A stretch of DNA of 42,355 nucleotides from Methanomassiliicoccaceae archaeon (GTDB lineage: Archaea > Thermoplasmatota > Thermoplasmata > Methanomassiliicoccales > Methanomethylophilaceae): positions 1-42,355 of the forward strand of contig PWNH01000080.1 of NCBI GenBank assembly GCA_003557905.1. The letters run 5' to 3'. The notes under the pieces were generated by a model. It was not told where the DNA came from and made no database searches. It was given only the letters and a program-made list of their open reading frames with translations. Position 1 is the first letter of the stretch. Each line of letters starts with the position of its first letter. A program made the position numbers and the translations under genes. This document shows, one piece after another, positions 9,782 to 18,991 of the stretch.

Positions 9782-10786
9782 TCAACAGCGGAGGTCAAAA
9801 CAGTAGACACTCATGGTAGGGGAGTAGGTCTTCAGTTCCTGCACGCCTTCTATCTCAACCGTCCTTCCGGAAGTGGACGCGATGCTCAACACCCGCTCCT
9901 GGAATGAGGCGAGGTCATCACGTTCAAGTATCTTGTACAAGTGAATCTGCCCCCCCGGACGCAACTTGAAAAGAGCGTAGAAGAGGAACTCCTCGGACAT
10001 GTGGGGAAGATTCATGATGACCCTATCAAGGTCAGGGAGGTCTCGCACAGACTCTTTGGCATCACCCTCTATCGCCGATATCCGGTCCTGCAGCCGATTA
10101 CGCTCGATGTTCCTCCTCATCATCTCAACCGCCTTGGGATTCAGGTCGATTGCGAAGACATGGGAGGGGGATGAGTGTTTACATATCACCAACGGGAACG
10201 GCCCGACCCCCGCGAACATGTCAGCGATCACCTCCCCCTCGGAAACAAGGTCGGCAATGCGCTTCCTTTCGCGCGAAAGTCGGGGATTGAAATAAGCCAA
10301 TGAAGGGTCTATCTCCATTGAAACACCATACTCAGTGTGAACGCTGGACAGGTCCTCGTCCCCTCGGAGTAGTTCAAGGTCCCTCACCCTCATCTCCCCT
10401 TTAACACCTCGATCGAGAGCCACCGACCTCAATCGGGAATTCGTGGCCATCATGGCATCGGCTATCTGCGGAGCATGAGGCACCAACGTCTCATCCAGTT
10501 TCAATATCGCCACGTCGCCGATCACATCGAAGGAGCTGGGGAGACTCTCCAACAGTTCTTTAGGAATGTCCAAGAGTTTACGGTAATCCGTCTCTTTGCG
10601 CGGTATCGCTGAGAGGTCTCGGTCCACTTCTTCATATCCAAGGTCCAAGGAAGCGCCCACGATCGGGATCAGGAGATGGTCTTCGTCCCTACCGATCTGA
10701 TGGGATAGGTCCAGAAACCCGCTCTGGCGCAACATGTTCCGCACGGACTCGCCGTCCTCCAAAGGTACCCTCAGACACCTCACCAT
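9782..10786 (-). CDS. tRNA (guanine-N1-)-methyltransferase, Trm5 family
   Basis: SAM motif 'VIADMFAGVGPFPLVICK', 'INLPHMSEEFL'-type NLPxxS motif; start set at MVRCLRVPLEDGESV because the track ORF start (10963) overlaps dphB. Confidence 0.88.
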   Translation of the reverse strand: MVRCLRVPLEDGESVRNMLRQSGFLDLSHQIGRDEDHLLIPIVGASLDLGYEEVDRDLSAIPRKETDYRKLLDIPKELLESLPSSFDVIGDVAILKLDETLVPHAPQIADAMMATNSRLRSVALDRGVKGEMRVRDLELLRGDEDLSSVHTEYGVSMEIDPSLAYFNPRLSRERKRIADLVSEGEVIADMFAGVGPFPLVICKHSSPSHVFAIDLNPKAVEMMRRNIERNRLQDRISAIEGDAKESVRDLPDLDRVIMNLPHMSEEFLFYALFKLRPGGQIHLYKILERDDLASFQERVLSIASTSGRTVEIEGVQELKTYSPTMSVYCFDLRC

Positions 10787-10865
10787 GGTTCGGAGTAGAA
10801 CGATTAGGTATAATTGGATTTTCCATGGGCAATGATTAAAAACACCGACCATATTGACAACGCCG

Positions 10866-11663
10866 ATGAGCGATGGTGAACTTCTCTTCATAGGCCTGGG
10901 CTTGAGCGGCGTCGACGGTATGACCGTCAAGGCATTGAGCGAGTTGCGGTCCTGCGACATCATTTATGCCGAATTCTACACCTCCGACCTAATGGGGGCC
11001 ACCAAAGAGGACCTTGAAGGTTTGATCGGCAAGGAGGTCGTGCTTCTTGACAGGACGCAGGTGGAGGAGACGGAGGAGGTCATCGAAGCTGCCAAGGGCA
11101 AGAAGGTGGCTTTCGTCACCGCCGGTGACACAATGGCCGCCACCACCCATGTGGACATCCGCATAAGGGCGGAGGAGGAGGGCGTGAAGACCAGGCTCAT
11201 ACACGGCATATCCATATTCTCGTCCTGTCCCAGTTCGATGGGGTTGCAGCCATATAAATTCGGAAGGACGGTGACGCTTCCTCTCAGGGAGGGGGATTAT
11301 CTGCCGCGGTCACCCTACGACCACATTATTGATAACAAGGAACGCGGCCTCCACTCGATGATCCTACTGGACATCAGAGCGGAGGAGGGGCGATACATGA
11401 GCGCCAAGGAAGGCATAGAATGGCTTCTGGCCGCGGAGGAGATGTACGGAGGCGGCCTTATAGGGGATGAGACAGTGATGTGCGTCGCCTCTCGGATCGG
11501 CTCCCCGGATGAGAGGATAATCGCCGGCACCGCCAAAGGACTTCTCGATAAGGACGTGGGCGGGCCTCTGCACACCCTGGTGATACCGGGAAGCCTCCAC
11601 TTCATGGAGGCCTATGCACTGGTGGCCTTCGCCGGGGCGCCGGAGAGGATCATCGAGGACTAG
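10866..11663 (+). CDS. dphB: Diphthine synthase
   Basis: 'LLFIGLGLSGVDGMTVKAL', 'YAEFYTS', 'GDTMAATTHVDIRIRAEEEGV', 'GLQPYKFGRTVTLP'; ATG at 10866 preferred over 10854. Confidence 0.95.
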   Translation: MSDGELLFIGLGLSGVDGMTVKALSELRSCDIIYAEFYTSDLMGATKEDLEGLIGKEVVLLDRTQVEETEEVIEAAKGKKVAFVTAGDTMAATTHVDIRIRAEEEGVKTRLIHGISIFSSCPSSMGLQPYKFGRTVTLPLREGDYLPRSPYDHIIDNKERGLHSMILLDIRAEEGRYMSAKEGIEWLLAAEEMYGGGLIGDETVMCVASRIGSPDERIIAGTAKGLLDKDVGGPLHTLVIPGSLHFMEAYALVAFAGAPERIIED

Positions 11664-12655
11664 GACCAGAGACTCTCAAGGTCCACCTTGGTCCTGACGG
11701 CCCTGGTGATCTGGTCCAGCTTCTTCTTGTCCCTTGGCTCGATACGCGCTATCAGGTGCTCGATCATCTCCGCAGTTGTCAGGGTATCGAACTCCACCAG
11801 CAGCACGGGGACATTGATCTCCTCAGCCTTTGACATGACTGTTTTGGAGGGCCTTATACCTCCGGTCAGTACTATGCAAGAAGTGTCCGTGGAGAGGGCC
11901 GCCATCTGGATCTCGGTACGGTCACCCCCGGTGATGACTGCCTTGGCATGGCTACGGCGCATGTAGCGTATGGCGGTCTGAGGGTTCATAGCCCCCACAA
12001 GGAGGCTTTTGACATCCCGGTCAAGACCGCCGGAACCTGCCAGGACCTTGGCCTCCATCATTTCCACGACCTCCCATACTTTGAATGATTTGAGGTCGGG
12101 GATGTTGGGTATCTCCCCGGCAACCATGAGGCCTTTGCCCTCCAGGAGCTCACGGGCTTTGCTCTTCTCGCAATTGTTCAGCACCACGCCCGATATCTGG
12201 GCTCCTTTTTGTCTGCACAGTTGGTCGAACATGCACACACTGTCGATGGCCAGGGGATCATCGGATGATACGAGCACGATGGAGGCATTCAATGCCATGG
12301 CTATGTCTATGTGGGACAGTGCATGTGTGAATCCGGCGGTCAGGTCACGGCCTCCTTCGATTATCGCCAATTCCGCCCCTGAACATGCTGTATTGAATGC
12401 TTCTATAACCTCCTCCATACTGACAGGGTCATAGATGTCGTAGAACAGGGGGGAGATGGCGTCCAGATCCTCTATCTTCAGCACCTCGGCCATAAGGAAG
12501 GCGTCCTGGTCGACAAGGCCCTTGGCGGTGTTCACAAGATTTTCCCGGAACGGTTTGAAGAACCTTACCTTTCCCGGATAGTTACGTGCCAATCCCAAGG
12601 AGACCAGGGTCTTACCGGACCTTTCGCCGACAGATACCAGATATATCTTTTTCAT
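11660..12655 (-). CDS. BioD-like P-loop / DRTGG-domain protein (Pta N-terminal-like)
   Basis: 'SVGERSGKTLVSLGLA' dethiobiotin-synthetase-like P-loop; C-terminal DRTGG-like domain 'AVITGGDRTEIQMAAL'; ATGA overlap with acyl-CoA ligase. Confidence 0.82.
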   Translation of the reverse strand: MKKIYLVSVGERSGKTLVSLGLARNYPGKVRFFKPFRENLVNTAKGLVDQDAFLMAEVLKIEDLDAISPLFYDIYDPVSMEEVIEAFNTACSGAELAIIEGGRDLTAGFTHALSHIDIAMALNASIVLVSSDDPLAIDSVCMFDQLCRQKGAQISGVVLNNCEKSKARELLEGKGLMVAGEIPNIPDLKSFKVWEVVEMMEAKVLAGSGGLDRDVKSLLVGAMNPQTAIRYMRRSHAKAVITGGDRTEIQMAALSTDTSCIVLTGGIRPSKTVMSKAEEINVPVLLVEFDTLTTAEMIEHLIARIEPRDKKKLDQITRAVRTKVDLESLWS

Positions 12656-14763
12656 CTTTCCAGCCTCCTAAGGGTGACCAGCGCGTCCACGGCCCAGCTG
12701 CCCTCATTCATCGGACCTACCATGACCGGGTTTATCTCCAGTTCCTCGATCTCGTCTATGTCGGTAGCTATCCTCGCCACCCTCACCATTATGTCAGTGA
12801 GGGACGCGATATCCCCTGGCGACCGACCACGGGCGCCGCTGAGCAATTGATATGCCTTGTTCGACCTTATCAAGTCATCGACCTCTTGCAGACTAAGCGG
12901 CAGAACCCGTTGACTTACCTCCTTGAGAATCTCCACGAAAATCCCTCCCATACCATAACTTAGGACCGGGCCGAAGGTCTCATCCCGCACCATTGAAACG
13001 ATAACCTCCTCGCCCTTCACCATCTCCTGAACCGAAACCCCGTCTATCTTCGCCCCGGGGAATGAGCGTCGCGACCTTTCCATGAGGAGATTGAATGATT
13101 CCTTCACGGACTCCGCATCCCTTATACCCACGATCACCCCGCCGATATCCGTCTTATGATGGATATCCGCTGAGATGATCTTCATGACCAAAGGATAGCC
13201 TATCTTTGATGCCATCTCAACTGCTTCAGCACATGTCTGAGCCTTCCCCTCTCCCGGAACCGGCACCCCATAGGCCTGAAGTATCCTCTTACCTTCCTCC
13301 TCCGATAGGCTGTCCCGTCCCGCTGCCAGAACCTCATCGACCACATTCCGGGCGGTTTTGTAATCAACATCCACCATGGGGAGTGAATTAGATGGCCCCC
13401 TGAGCAGACCCTGACGGTAACGGAGCATCATGGCCATTGCCCCGACCGCCCTCTCCGGCGTAGGGAAATCATGCAACCCGCCCTCCCTGACCTTCTCCAA
13501 TGCCTTATCACACTCCAGACCGCCAGGGAATGATAGTGCGATTGGTATCGAACCGTCGGCAAATTCCACCGCGGCCGCGGCCACAGCATCAAGGTCTACG
13601 GTGTCCACAGGTGCGGAAAGCAGGACCAGACCGTTCACAGCGGGATCATTGGATACTATTCGCATCGCCTTGATGAACATCTCAGCGCTGGCATCCCCTC
13701 GGAGGTCTATCGGGTTGCGAGGGTTTGCGATGTTTGGTATGCTTTCCTCCAGTTCCTCCACCGTGCTCCTTGCCAATGAGGCCAAGCTTATCCCTTGTTC
13801 GGAACACGCGTCTGCTGCCATCACCCCGAGTCCACCAGCATTGCTGATTATCGCGATACCGTCATCTGATATGACTGGCATCCTTGAGAATATGTTTATG
13901 GCGTCGAAGAATGTGTCCAGGTCATCGGCCCGGAGAACGTTCGACTTGGTGAACGCGGCCTCGTAAACGGAGTCGCTACCGGCTATCGAACCCGTGTGTG
14001 AGGATGCCGCACGGGCACCGGACTCGGACCGACCCGATTTCATCACTATCACTGGTTTCTGTCTGGTTATCCTATCCGCTGCCTCGATGAACCGTCTTCC
14101 ACACTCCAGGCCCTCTATGTACGCCCCTACCACCCGGGTGGAGGGATCCTCGGCGAGCATGTTTAGCATGTCAGCCTCATCTACATCCATCTTGTTCCCC
14201 AAAGAGGCGAATCGGGAAAGTCCCACCCTCATCTTGATCAGCCAATCCAGGACTGTCGAGCCGACCGCCCCTGACTGTGATATCAACGCTATGTTACCTG
14301 ATCCGGGCCATAGGCTTGTGAAGGTGGCGTTCATCTTCGTCTGAGAGTCCATTATCCCGAAGCAGTTGGGACCGACCGCCCTCATGCCTGAACGTTTTAT
14401 GATCTCCGAAAGTTCTTCTTCCAGTAACCGGCCCTCGGCACCCTCCTCCCTGAAGCCTGCGCTTATGACAACTGTCGTCTTCGCTCCTTTGGCCTCAGCA
14501 TCCAGTAGCACTGATTTGACAACATTTGAGGGTACTGCGATTATGACCAGGTCTATCTCCCCCTCTATCTCGAGCAGGGATGATACGGATGGCACCCCCA
14601 TGACATCGGAGGCACCGGGATTAACGACGGTGAGCCGTCCATCGTAACCGGAGGCGAGGAGGTTGCTGAGCAACATACTACCTACCTTCCTCGTATCTCG
14701 GGATGCCCCCACCACGGCTATCGAACGGGGGGAGAACATGTGGTCCAACATGGATGCTGTCAT
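12652..14763 (-). CDS. Acetate/acyl-CoA ligase (ADP-forming), fused alpha and beta subunits
   Basis: CoA-binding N-term 'SIAVVGASRDTRKVGSMLLSNL', 'GPNCFGIMD', 'SQSGAVGSTVLDW', 'SHTGSIAGSD', C-terminal ATP-grasp 'GYPLVMKIISADIHHKTDIGGV'. Confidence 0.93.
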   Translation of the reverse strand: MTASMLDHMFSPRSIAVVGASRDTRKVGSMLLSNLLASGYDGRLTVVNPGASDVMGVPSVSSLLEIEGEIDLVIIAVPSNVVKSVLLDAEAKGAKTTVVISAGFREEGAEGRLLEEELSEIIKRSGMRAVGPNCFGIMDSQTKMNATFTSLWPGSGNIALISQSGAVGSTVLDWLIKMRVGLSRFASLGNKMDVDEADMLNMLAEDPSTRVVGAYIEGLECGRRFIEAADRITRQKPVIVMKSGRSESGARAASSHTGSIAGSDSVYEAAFTKSNVLRADDLDTFFDAINIFSRMPVISDDGIAIISNAGGLGVMAADACSEQGISLASLARSTVEELEESIPNIANPRNPIDLRGDASAEMFIKAMRIVSNDPAVNGLVLLSAPVDTVDLDAVAAAAVEFADGSIPIALSFPGGLECDKALEKVREGGLHDFPTPERAVGAMAMMLRYRQGLLRGPSNSLPMVDVDYKTARNVVDEVLAAGRDSLSEEEGKRILQAYGVPVPGEGKAQTCAEAVEMASKIGYPLVMKIISADIHHKTDIGGVIVGIRDAESVKESFNLLMERSRRSFPGAKIDGVSVQEMVKGEEVIVSMVRDETFGPVLSYGMGGIFVEILKEVSQRVLPLSLQEVDDLIRSNKAYQLLSGARGRSPGDIASLTDIMVRVARIATDIDEIEELEINPVMVGPMNEGSWAVDALVTLRRLER

Positions 14764-14814
14764 GTGAACTTCTGGACTAATAATGATATCGATTTATTCA
14801 TCCTGATTTATCAT

Positions 14815-15369
14815 TCACAATGCCTTCTCGCGGATGATCTTGTTCATCCGGATAAGACGTGGGCCTTTCTCATCGATAATTAATCCGCCGATGACCCTTT
14901 TCTGACTCTTTATACTCAGACCATGTCTCTCATACATCATCTGTGCATTCTCACCACCGTCAATGAGCTCGCTGTCACTGGTGTACAATCTAAGGAACCT
15001 CGCCCCCCGGTTGGTCGCCTCCTCTATGGCTTTATTCAGTAGTGTAGCCCCCAGCCCCCTGCCCCGTTCCGATGGGCGGACCACATACCAACTCAACCAC
15101 AGGGCCTCATCACGGTCCTTGCGGATCGAGTATAGGCCGCTGATACCGGAAACTGAACCGTCATCGGATATTGCGACCCAGAAATCCAACAGGTCCACAC
15201 CCGAAAGCCGAGAGAATATCCGGTAGCTTAGACCGCCCTTCCGGGAATATAGGCGGAAACTCAGCCTCTCCATCGGAGTCTGACCGATGAACACAGAATC
15301 CACCAGTTCCTTAGCCCTAGGCACCATGTCCTTCTCCAGCCTAACAAGCTGTGGCGCTTTCCCTTCCAT
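14815..15369 (-). CDS. GNAT-family N-acetyltransferase
   Basis: 'VRPSERGRGLGATLLNKAIEEATNRGARFLRLYTSDSE'; start at MEGKAPQ preferred because the upstream extension overlaps a structured RNA candidate. Confidence 0.8.
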   Translation of the reverse strand: MEGKAPQLVRLEKDMVPRAKELVDSVFIGQTPMERLSFRLYSRKGGLSYRIFSRLSGVDLLDFWVAISDDGSVSGISGLYSIRKDRDEALWLSWYVVRPSERGRGLGATLLNKAIEEATNRGARFLRLYTSDSELIDGGENAQMMYERHGLSIKSQKRVIGGLIIDEKGPRLIRMNKIIREKAL

Positions 15370-15453
15370 CCAAATACAATGGTCGGAAGGGATGTTATTC
15401 TTTGCCTTTGTGGGACGGTATTGTTTAAATAAGCGCGGACAAGTGTACATCAT

Positions 15454-15661
15454 GTCCGTGAAGCAAGCGGGGATGACCTGATGATTCCCCCGGTGACACG
15501 GACGTACAGAGCCTCGTTTGGTCCCTGTTGTAGCAGCGACGATCGTTCGCGCCATTACCTCAAGGCAACCCCGAGGCCCAACATACAACCCTCGACCGGG
15601 TCAGTGTCCCGAGGGTGGCGCTTGCCACAACCGTGAAAGGACTTGTTAAGGTCGAGGGACA
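15454..15661 (+). ncRNA. Candidate multi-hairpin H/ACA guide RNA
   Basis: Hairpin 1 GTCCGTG(15454-15460)/CACGGAC(15497-15503) with upper stem GGGGA/TCCCC, UGA..GA loop and ACA at 15506; hairpin 3 CCCTCGACC(15589-15597)/GGTCGAGGG(15650-15658) with ACA at 15659; hairpin 2 GCCTCG/CGAGGC with ACA at 15581; TATA-like TTTAAATA at 15424-15431. Confidence 0.6.
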
Positions 15662-15819
15662 CCCCATTTTCAACCATCCCCCGTCCACTCATTATATTCT
15701 CCGAACCATTTCTCTGCAGCATGGAGTGCAGCCACCGTGACCATGGCGGGAGAAGATGGTCACTTTGTCTGAAACAAAATGGAAAGAGCCAAGGCGTCAG
15801 GGATTGTGACCTTGATAGG

Positions 15820-16344
15820 ATGGAATACTGTGAGGAACGCACCGTGGATGAGGGCGTGCGTGTTTTGACGGATTCGTTCATACGGACGAAATGCAACCCA
15901 TGCGCCTATTGCGGTGGCAATCATGTAAACTTGAAGAGACACTTGGTATGCGAACGCATTTTTTATGCCGAAGAGATAATCAGAGGTGCCGAGTCCGAGT
16001 TGCCTGAATGCACACCGAGATTGCAGATTTCGACATGGCCACATATAAGGGGCATGGTGCTGGACAGGGACTCGCACTCATGCCTTGGTTGCGGTGTAGA
16101 CCTTTCTGCCCGACCGGAATGGATGAGGGAGGTCCACCATATATTGCCGCGGATATTGGGGGGAACGGACGACCCGCGTAACCTCAAGACGTTATGCAAC
16201 GCATGTCATCGGCCTTTGACCGAGATCCTGATGTTGAAGATGGAACCGAAGGATGAGACGGAGAGGATGGAGGCTGACCTTAAACGCAAGTTCCGCAATG
16301 GCCGCGATCTTTTACGTTCATTGAGCGCCGATGGCGGTACCTGA
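15820..16344 (+). CDS. HNH endonuclease-domain protein with N-terminal Cys/His cluster
   Basis: 'CLGCGVDLSARPEWMREVHHILPRILGGTDDPRNLKTLCNACH' HNH core; N-term 'CNPCAYCGGNHVNLKRHLVC'; ATG at 15820 in frame. Confidence 0.82.
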   Translation: MEYCEERTVDEGVRVLTDSFIRTKCNPCAYCGGNHVNLKRHLVCERIFYAEEIIRGAESELPECTPRLQISTWPHIRGMVLDRDSHSCLGCGVDLSARPEWMREVHHILPRILGGTDDPRNLKTLCNACHRPLTEILMLKMEPKDETERMEADLKRKFRNGRDLLRSLSADGGT

Positions 16345-16348
16345 CCGA

Positions 16349-16717
16349 TCACCGGGATGTTATGCGGTTCTCACCATGCAACAGCCAGATTATCAAGAAT
16401 AGATTGATCGTCAGAAGGGCTAGAGCGGATGCGATGCTGTTTACGCCGGCGTCGCTTAGATTGTTCAGCAGGGAAAGTAATTCAAGTACCGCCTGGATGG
16501 CAAGTGCGGCGATCATGGCGTAATATCCCAGTAACTTTCCCATGAACATGAGGACTGCGGCAGCACCGAAGAGGATCACCAACAACACATCGGTTGACAG
16601 GTCCAACAATGGCTGATCGAAGTGATCCACCACACTGTTAAGCCCCATTATGGCCAATACCGCGGCGTAGACCGCCAGTATTATCACCATTTCCTTACGC
16701 GTGGATCTCCTCGGCAT
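16349..16717 (-). CDS. Small membrane protein, paralog of next ORF
   Basis: Four predicted TM segments; C-term 'LTINLFLIIWLLHGENR' parallels 'LMVNLFIIVWLLQEEQR'. Confidence 0.7.
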   Translation of the reverse strand: MPRRSTRKEMVIILAVYAAVLAIMGLNSVVDHFDQPLLDLSTDVLLVILFGAAAVLMFMGKLLGYYAMIAALAIQAVLELLSLLNNLSDAGVNSIASALALLTINLFLIIWLLHGENRITSR

Positions 16718-16797
16718 TGAAAACTCCGAGTGGAGGATTGTCCGTATGAGTATTTATTCTTTAACAGGGTTGAAAAAGAGAATGGGTTTAATTATGC

Positions 16798-17154
16798 TCA
16801 ATGGAACATCGACCGCTGCTCCTCCTGGAGCAACCACACGATGATGAACAGGTTGACCATTAGCATATAGACGAAGCTGGCCATCGACGTGAATGATGAG
16901 TCGAAATTTATCAGACCGATCAATATCTGCCATCCCAATGCCAGTACCATGGCCCAATAGCCTATGACACTCCACTTGAACATGAAGAAGGCTGCGATTC
17001 CGAAAAGCAGTACCAGTATGATGCTGAATCCCAAGGCCTCCCATGCTGTATCGGTCAGATGCTCGAATGCCATCAGTACGCCGAACAGGGTCGCTATGGC
17101 TGCGTAAACGATCAAGAACACAACCATGCTCTTTGCACTTACTCTGAATTCCAT
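16798..17154 (-). CDS. Small membrane protein, paralog of previous ORF
   Basis: Four predicted TM segments, same layout as 16349-16717. Confidence 0.7.
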   Translation of the reverse strand: MEFRVSAKSMVVFLIVYAAIATLFGVLMAFEHLTDTAWEALGFSIILVLLFGIAAFFMFKWSVIGYWAMVLALGWQILIGLINFDSSFTSMASFVYMLMVNLFIIVWLLQEEQRSMFH

Positions 17155-17211
17155 TGGATGCCTCCTTTTGCCATGGAATGATTCGTTTCGGCCTTATTTA
17201 ACGGTTCACCG

Positions 17212-17892
17212 TCATAGATTCAATGACAGACGGCGTAGCCAATCCTCGGCCTCCTTCCAGCGGGGATGCATCCTCTCCTTGCGACGGAACTCCTCATCGT
17301 GGGCCTGACCGTCCAGGGAAAGACCGTTGGCCAGATGCAGCAGCTCATGATAGAGTACGTATTCTGTCACGAACTCAGGAACGACAACATCATCAAGCGC
17401 TGAGCTGACCGCCACTACCTTCATCAGGACGCTGCAGTATCCAACCCGCCTCAGGTTGGGTCTTGAGGTCCATGACAAGAAGGCCTCCTCATCCCTCTCC
17501 ACCAGGCCGGCCTGCACCAAACGCTCGTAGGAATCCTGGAGGTCGTAATGCCTGCCCTTGCAGTTGCGTGACAGGTTTCGGCTGCGGCGCAGATAGACAG
17601 GCTGCTTGTTCTTCACAAAATCCTGTGATGTCATCCAATCCCGGAGTTCATCAGGGTAGTTCGACCTCTTACCCTTGGCTATGCGCATGAAGAGCACCCT
17701 CGCCAGCCCCTCCATCATCACCTCGTCGGCATCCATAAGGTAGTCGGAGACCTGGAACTCGGCCCATCCGGCAGACCTCTGCCATCGGACCTTGAACTCC
17801 TTGAAGGGCGTGAACTCCGCCCTCACTGAACTGTACCCGAAATCCCTGCCCGCCTTCTGGAATGCATCCTGTAGACAAATCTCACTGCTCAT
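17212..17892 (-). CDS. Putative zinc metallopeptidase (SprT/YgjP-like)
   Basis: 'YVLYHELLHLANGLSLDGQAHDEEFRRKE' HExxH...H motif. Confidence 0.75.
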   Translation of the reverse strand: MSSEICLQDAFQKAGRDFGYSSVRAEFTPFKEFKVRWQRSAGWAEFQVSDYLMDADEVMMEGLARVLFMRIAKGKRSNYPDELRDWMTSQDFVKNKQPVYLRRSRNLSRNCKGRHYDLQDSYERLVQAGLVERDEEAFLSWTSRPNLRRVGYCSVLMKVVAVSSALDDVVVPEFVTEYVLYHELLHLANGLSLDGQAHDEEFRRKERMHPRWKEAEDWLRRLSLNL

Positions 17893-18010
17893 TTTCTCAC
17901 CTCGATTGTTTTCCAGAGCGGTGCAGAAGCGATATAACGGCTGATAGTACAGCTAGCTTAACCCTTCTTCACGACTGTTTATATGTTATAAAGTAGATTA
18001 CTTTTCGTCC

Positions 18011-18964
18011 ATGTTGAACGACAAGGACCTGCGTAAGGCTCACCTCATCACAAGAGGCAACGTTGACGGTCTTGTATGCGCAGCCCTCTTCTTACGCCAC
18101 GACCCCCTTTGTCGTGTTTCATTCGTTACTTCACCATCAGCCGCATCATCTGTACTATCGAAGGACAGTTTTTCCCGCGAGGTCTACGTGGCGGACCTGG
18201 CACCGGATGAGTGCCTCCTCAGTCATTGCGAGGGGCGGAACGTTACCATCGTCGACCACCACCCCCTCCGATGCCCGGTTGACGATCGGGCTACGATGGT
18301 CATTGATGGGGGTAGGAGCGCTGCCTCAGTGCTCGCAGAGCATCTGGGAAGTGAGGATGCGTTCGGCCCATTGATCGCCATCGCCGACAGCGTGGAGTAC
18401 ATGGAAACCCCATTGATGGAGGAGATGTGGAATGAGCACAGCGGCAAAAGGATTACGAGAGAGGCCAAGGTCCTGGATTTCTCATGGAGGGCCAACATCA
18501 AGGACGATGTTTTCCGTTACCGCGCTGCGCTGAGGCTTTCACAAGGGGCGTGGCCGTCCGAGGTGCCGATAATCTGGCGGCGTTTCCTTACCGTCCAGAA
18601 TGAGAGGAGGTGGCCGAGGGCCGTTTCACTCGTCAATGACAGGATGCGTCGCATAGGTGACATAGGGGTCCTTGAGCTCAACGGCCGTGACAGTCTTCTG
18701 GGTTTCGGGACCCGTGCCTTGGTCCACGTGGCGCAGAGACGGGACCTGGGCTATGCAGCATTGATCCACCGCCGCGAAGGACATACATCAATATCCTTAC
18801 GGGGGTTGAGGCCTGAGGGCCTGGACCTGGGGGCCTTCACCGATGATTTCACCCGGCGCCACGGCATCAGCGGCGGGGGGCACCCCAACAGCGCTGGCGC
18901 TCGCATCCCCTTGACCAGCTCCTACCGGCTGATAAAAGAGTTGCTGGCACTCTCGAACCCCTAA
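18011..18964 (+). CDS. DHH/DHHA1-family phosphoesterase
   Basis: 'VTIVDHHPL' DHH motif and 'SGGGHPNSAGARIP' DHHA1 motif; 'GNVDGLVCAAL' N-terminal motif. Confidence 0.85.
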   Translation: MLNDKDLRKAHLITRGNVDGLVCAALFLRHDPLCRVSFVTSPSAASSVLSKDSFSREVYVADLAPDECLLSHCEGRNVTIVDHHPLRCPVDDRATMVIDGGRSAASVLAEHLGSEDAFGPLIAIADSVEYMETPLMEEMWNEHSGKRITREAKVLDFSWRANIKDDVFRYRAALRLSQGAWPSEVPIIWRRFLTVQNERRWPRAVSLVNDRMRRIGDIGVLELNGRDSLLGFGTRALVHVAQRRDLGYAALIHRREGHTSISLRGLRPEGLDLGAFTDDFTRRHGISGGGHPNSAGARIPLTSSYRLIKELLALSNP

Positions 18965-18991
18965 TAGTTTTTATCGTTCCAACCCTCTGTC

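Noticed and set aside
15454-15661. RNase P RNA or SRP 7S RNA as identity of the structured region
   Set aside because: I looked on both strands for RNase P GAGGAAAGTCC / ACAGAA and SRP domain IV GGAAGG..AGCAGC signatures and did not see them. The ACA-terminated hairpins fit H/ACA better.
15555-15896. 113-aa minus-strand ORF and other long antisense ORFs (e.g. 568-957, 5350-5904, 5926-6579, 20496-20933, 22321-22953)
   Set aside because: Shadow ORFs opposite well-supported genes or the structured RNA; low-complexity, non-protein-like composition.
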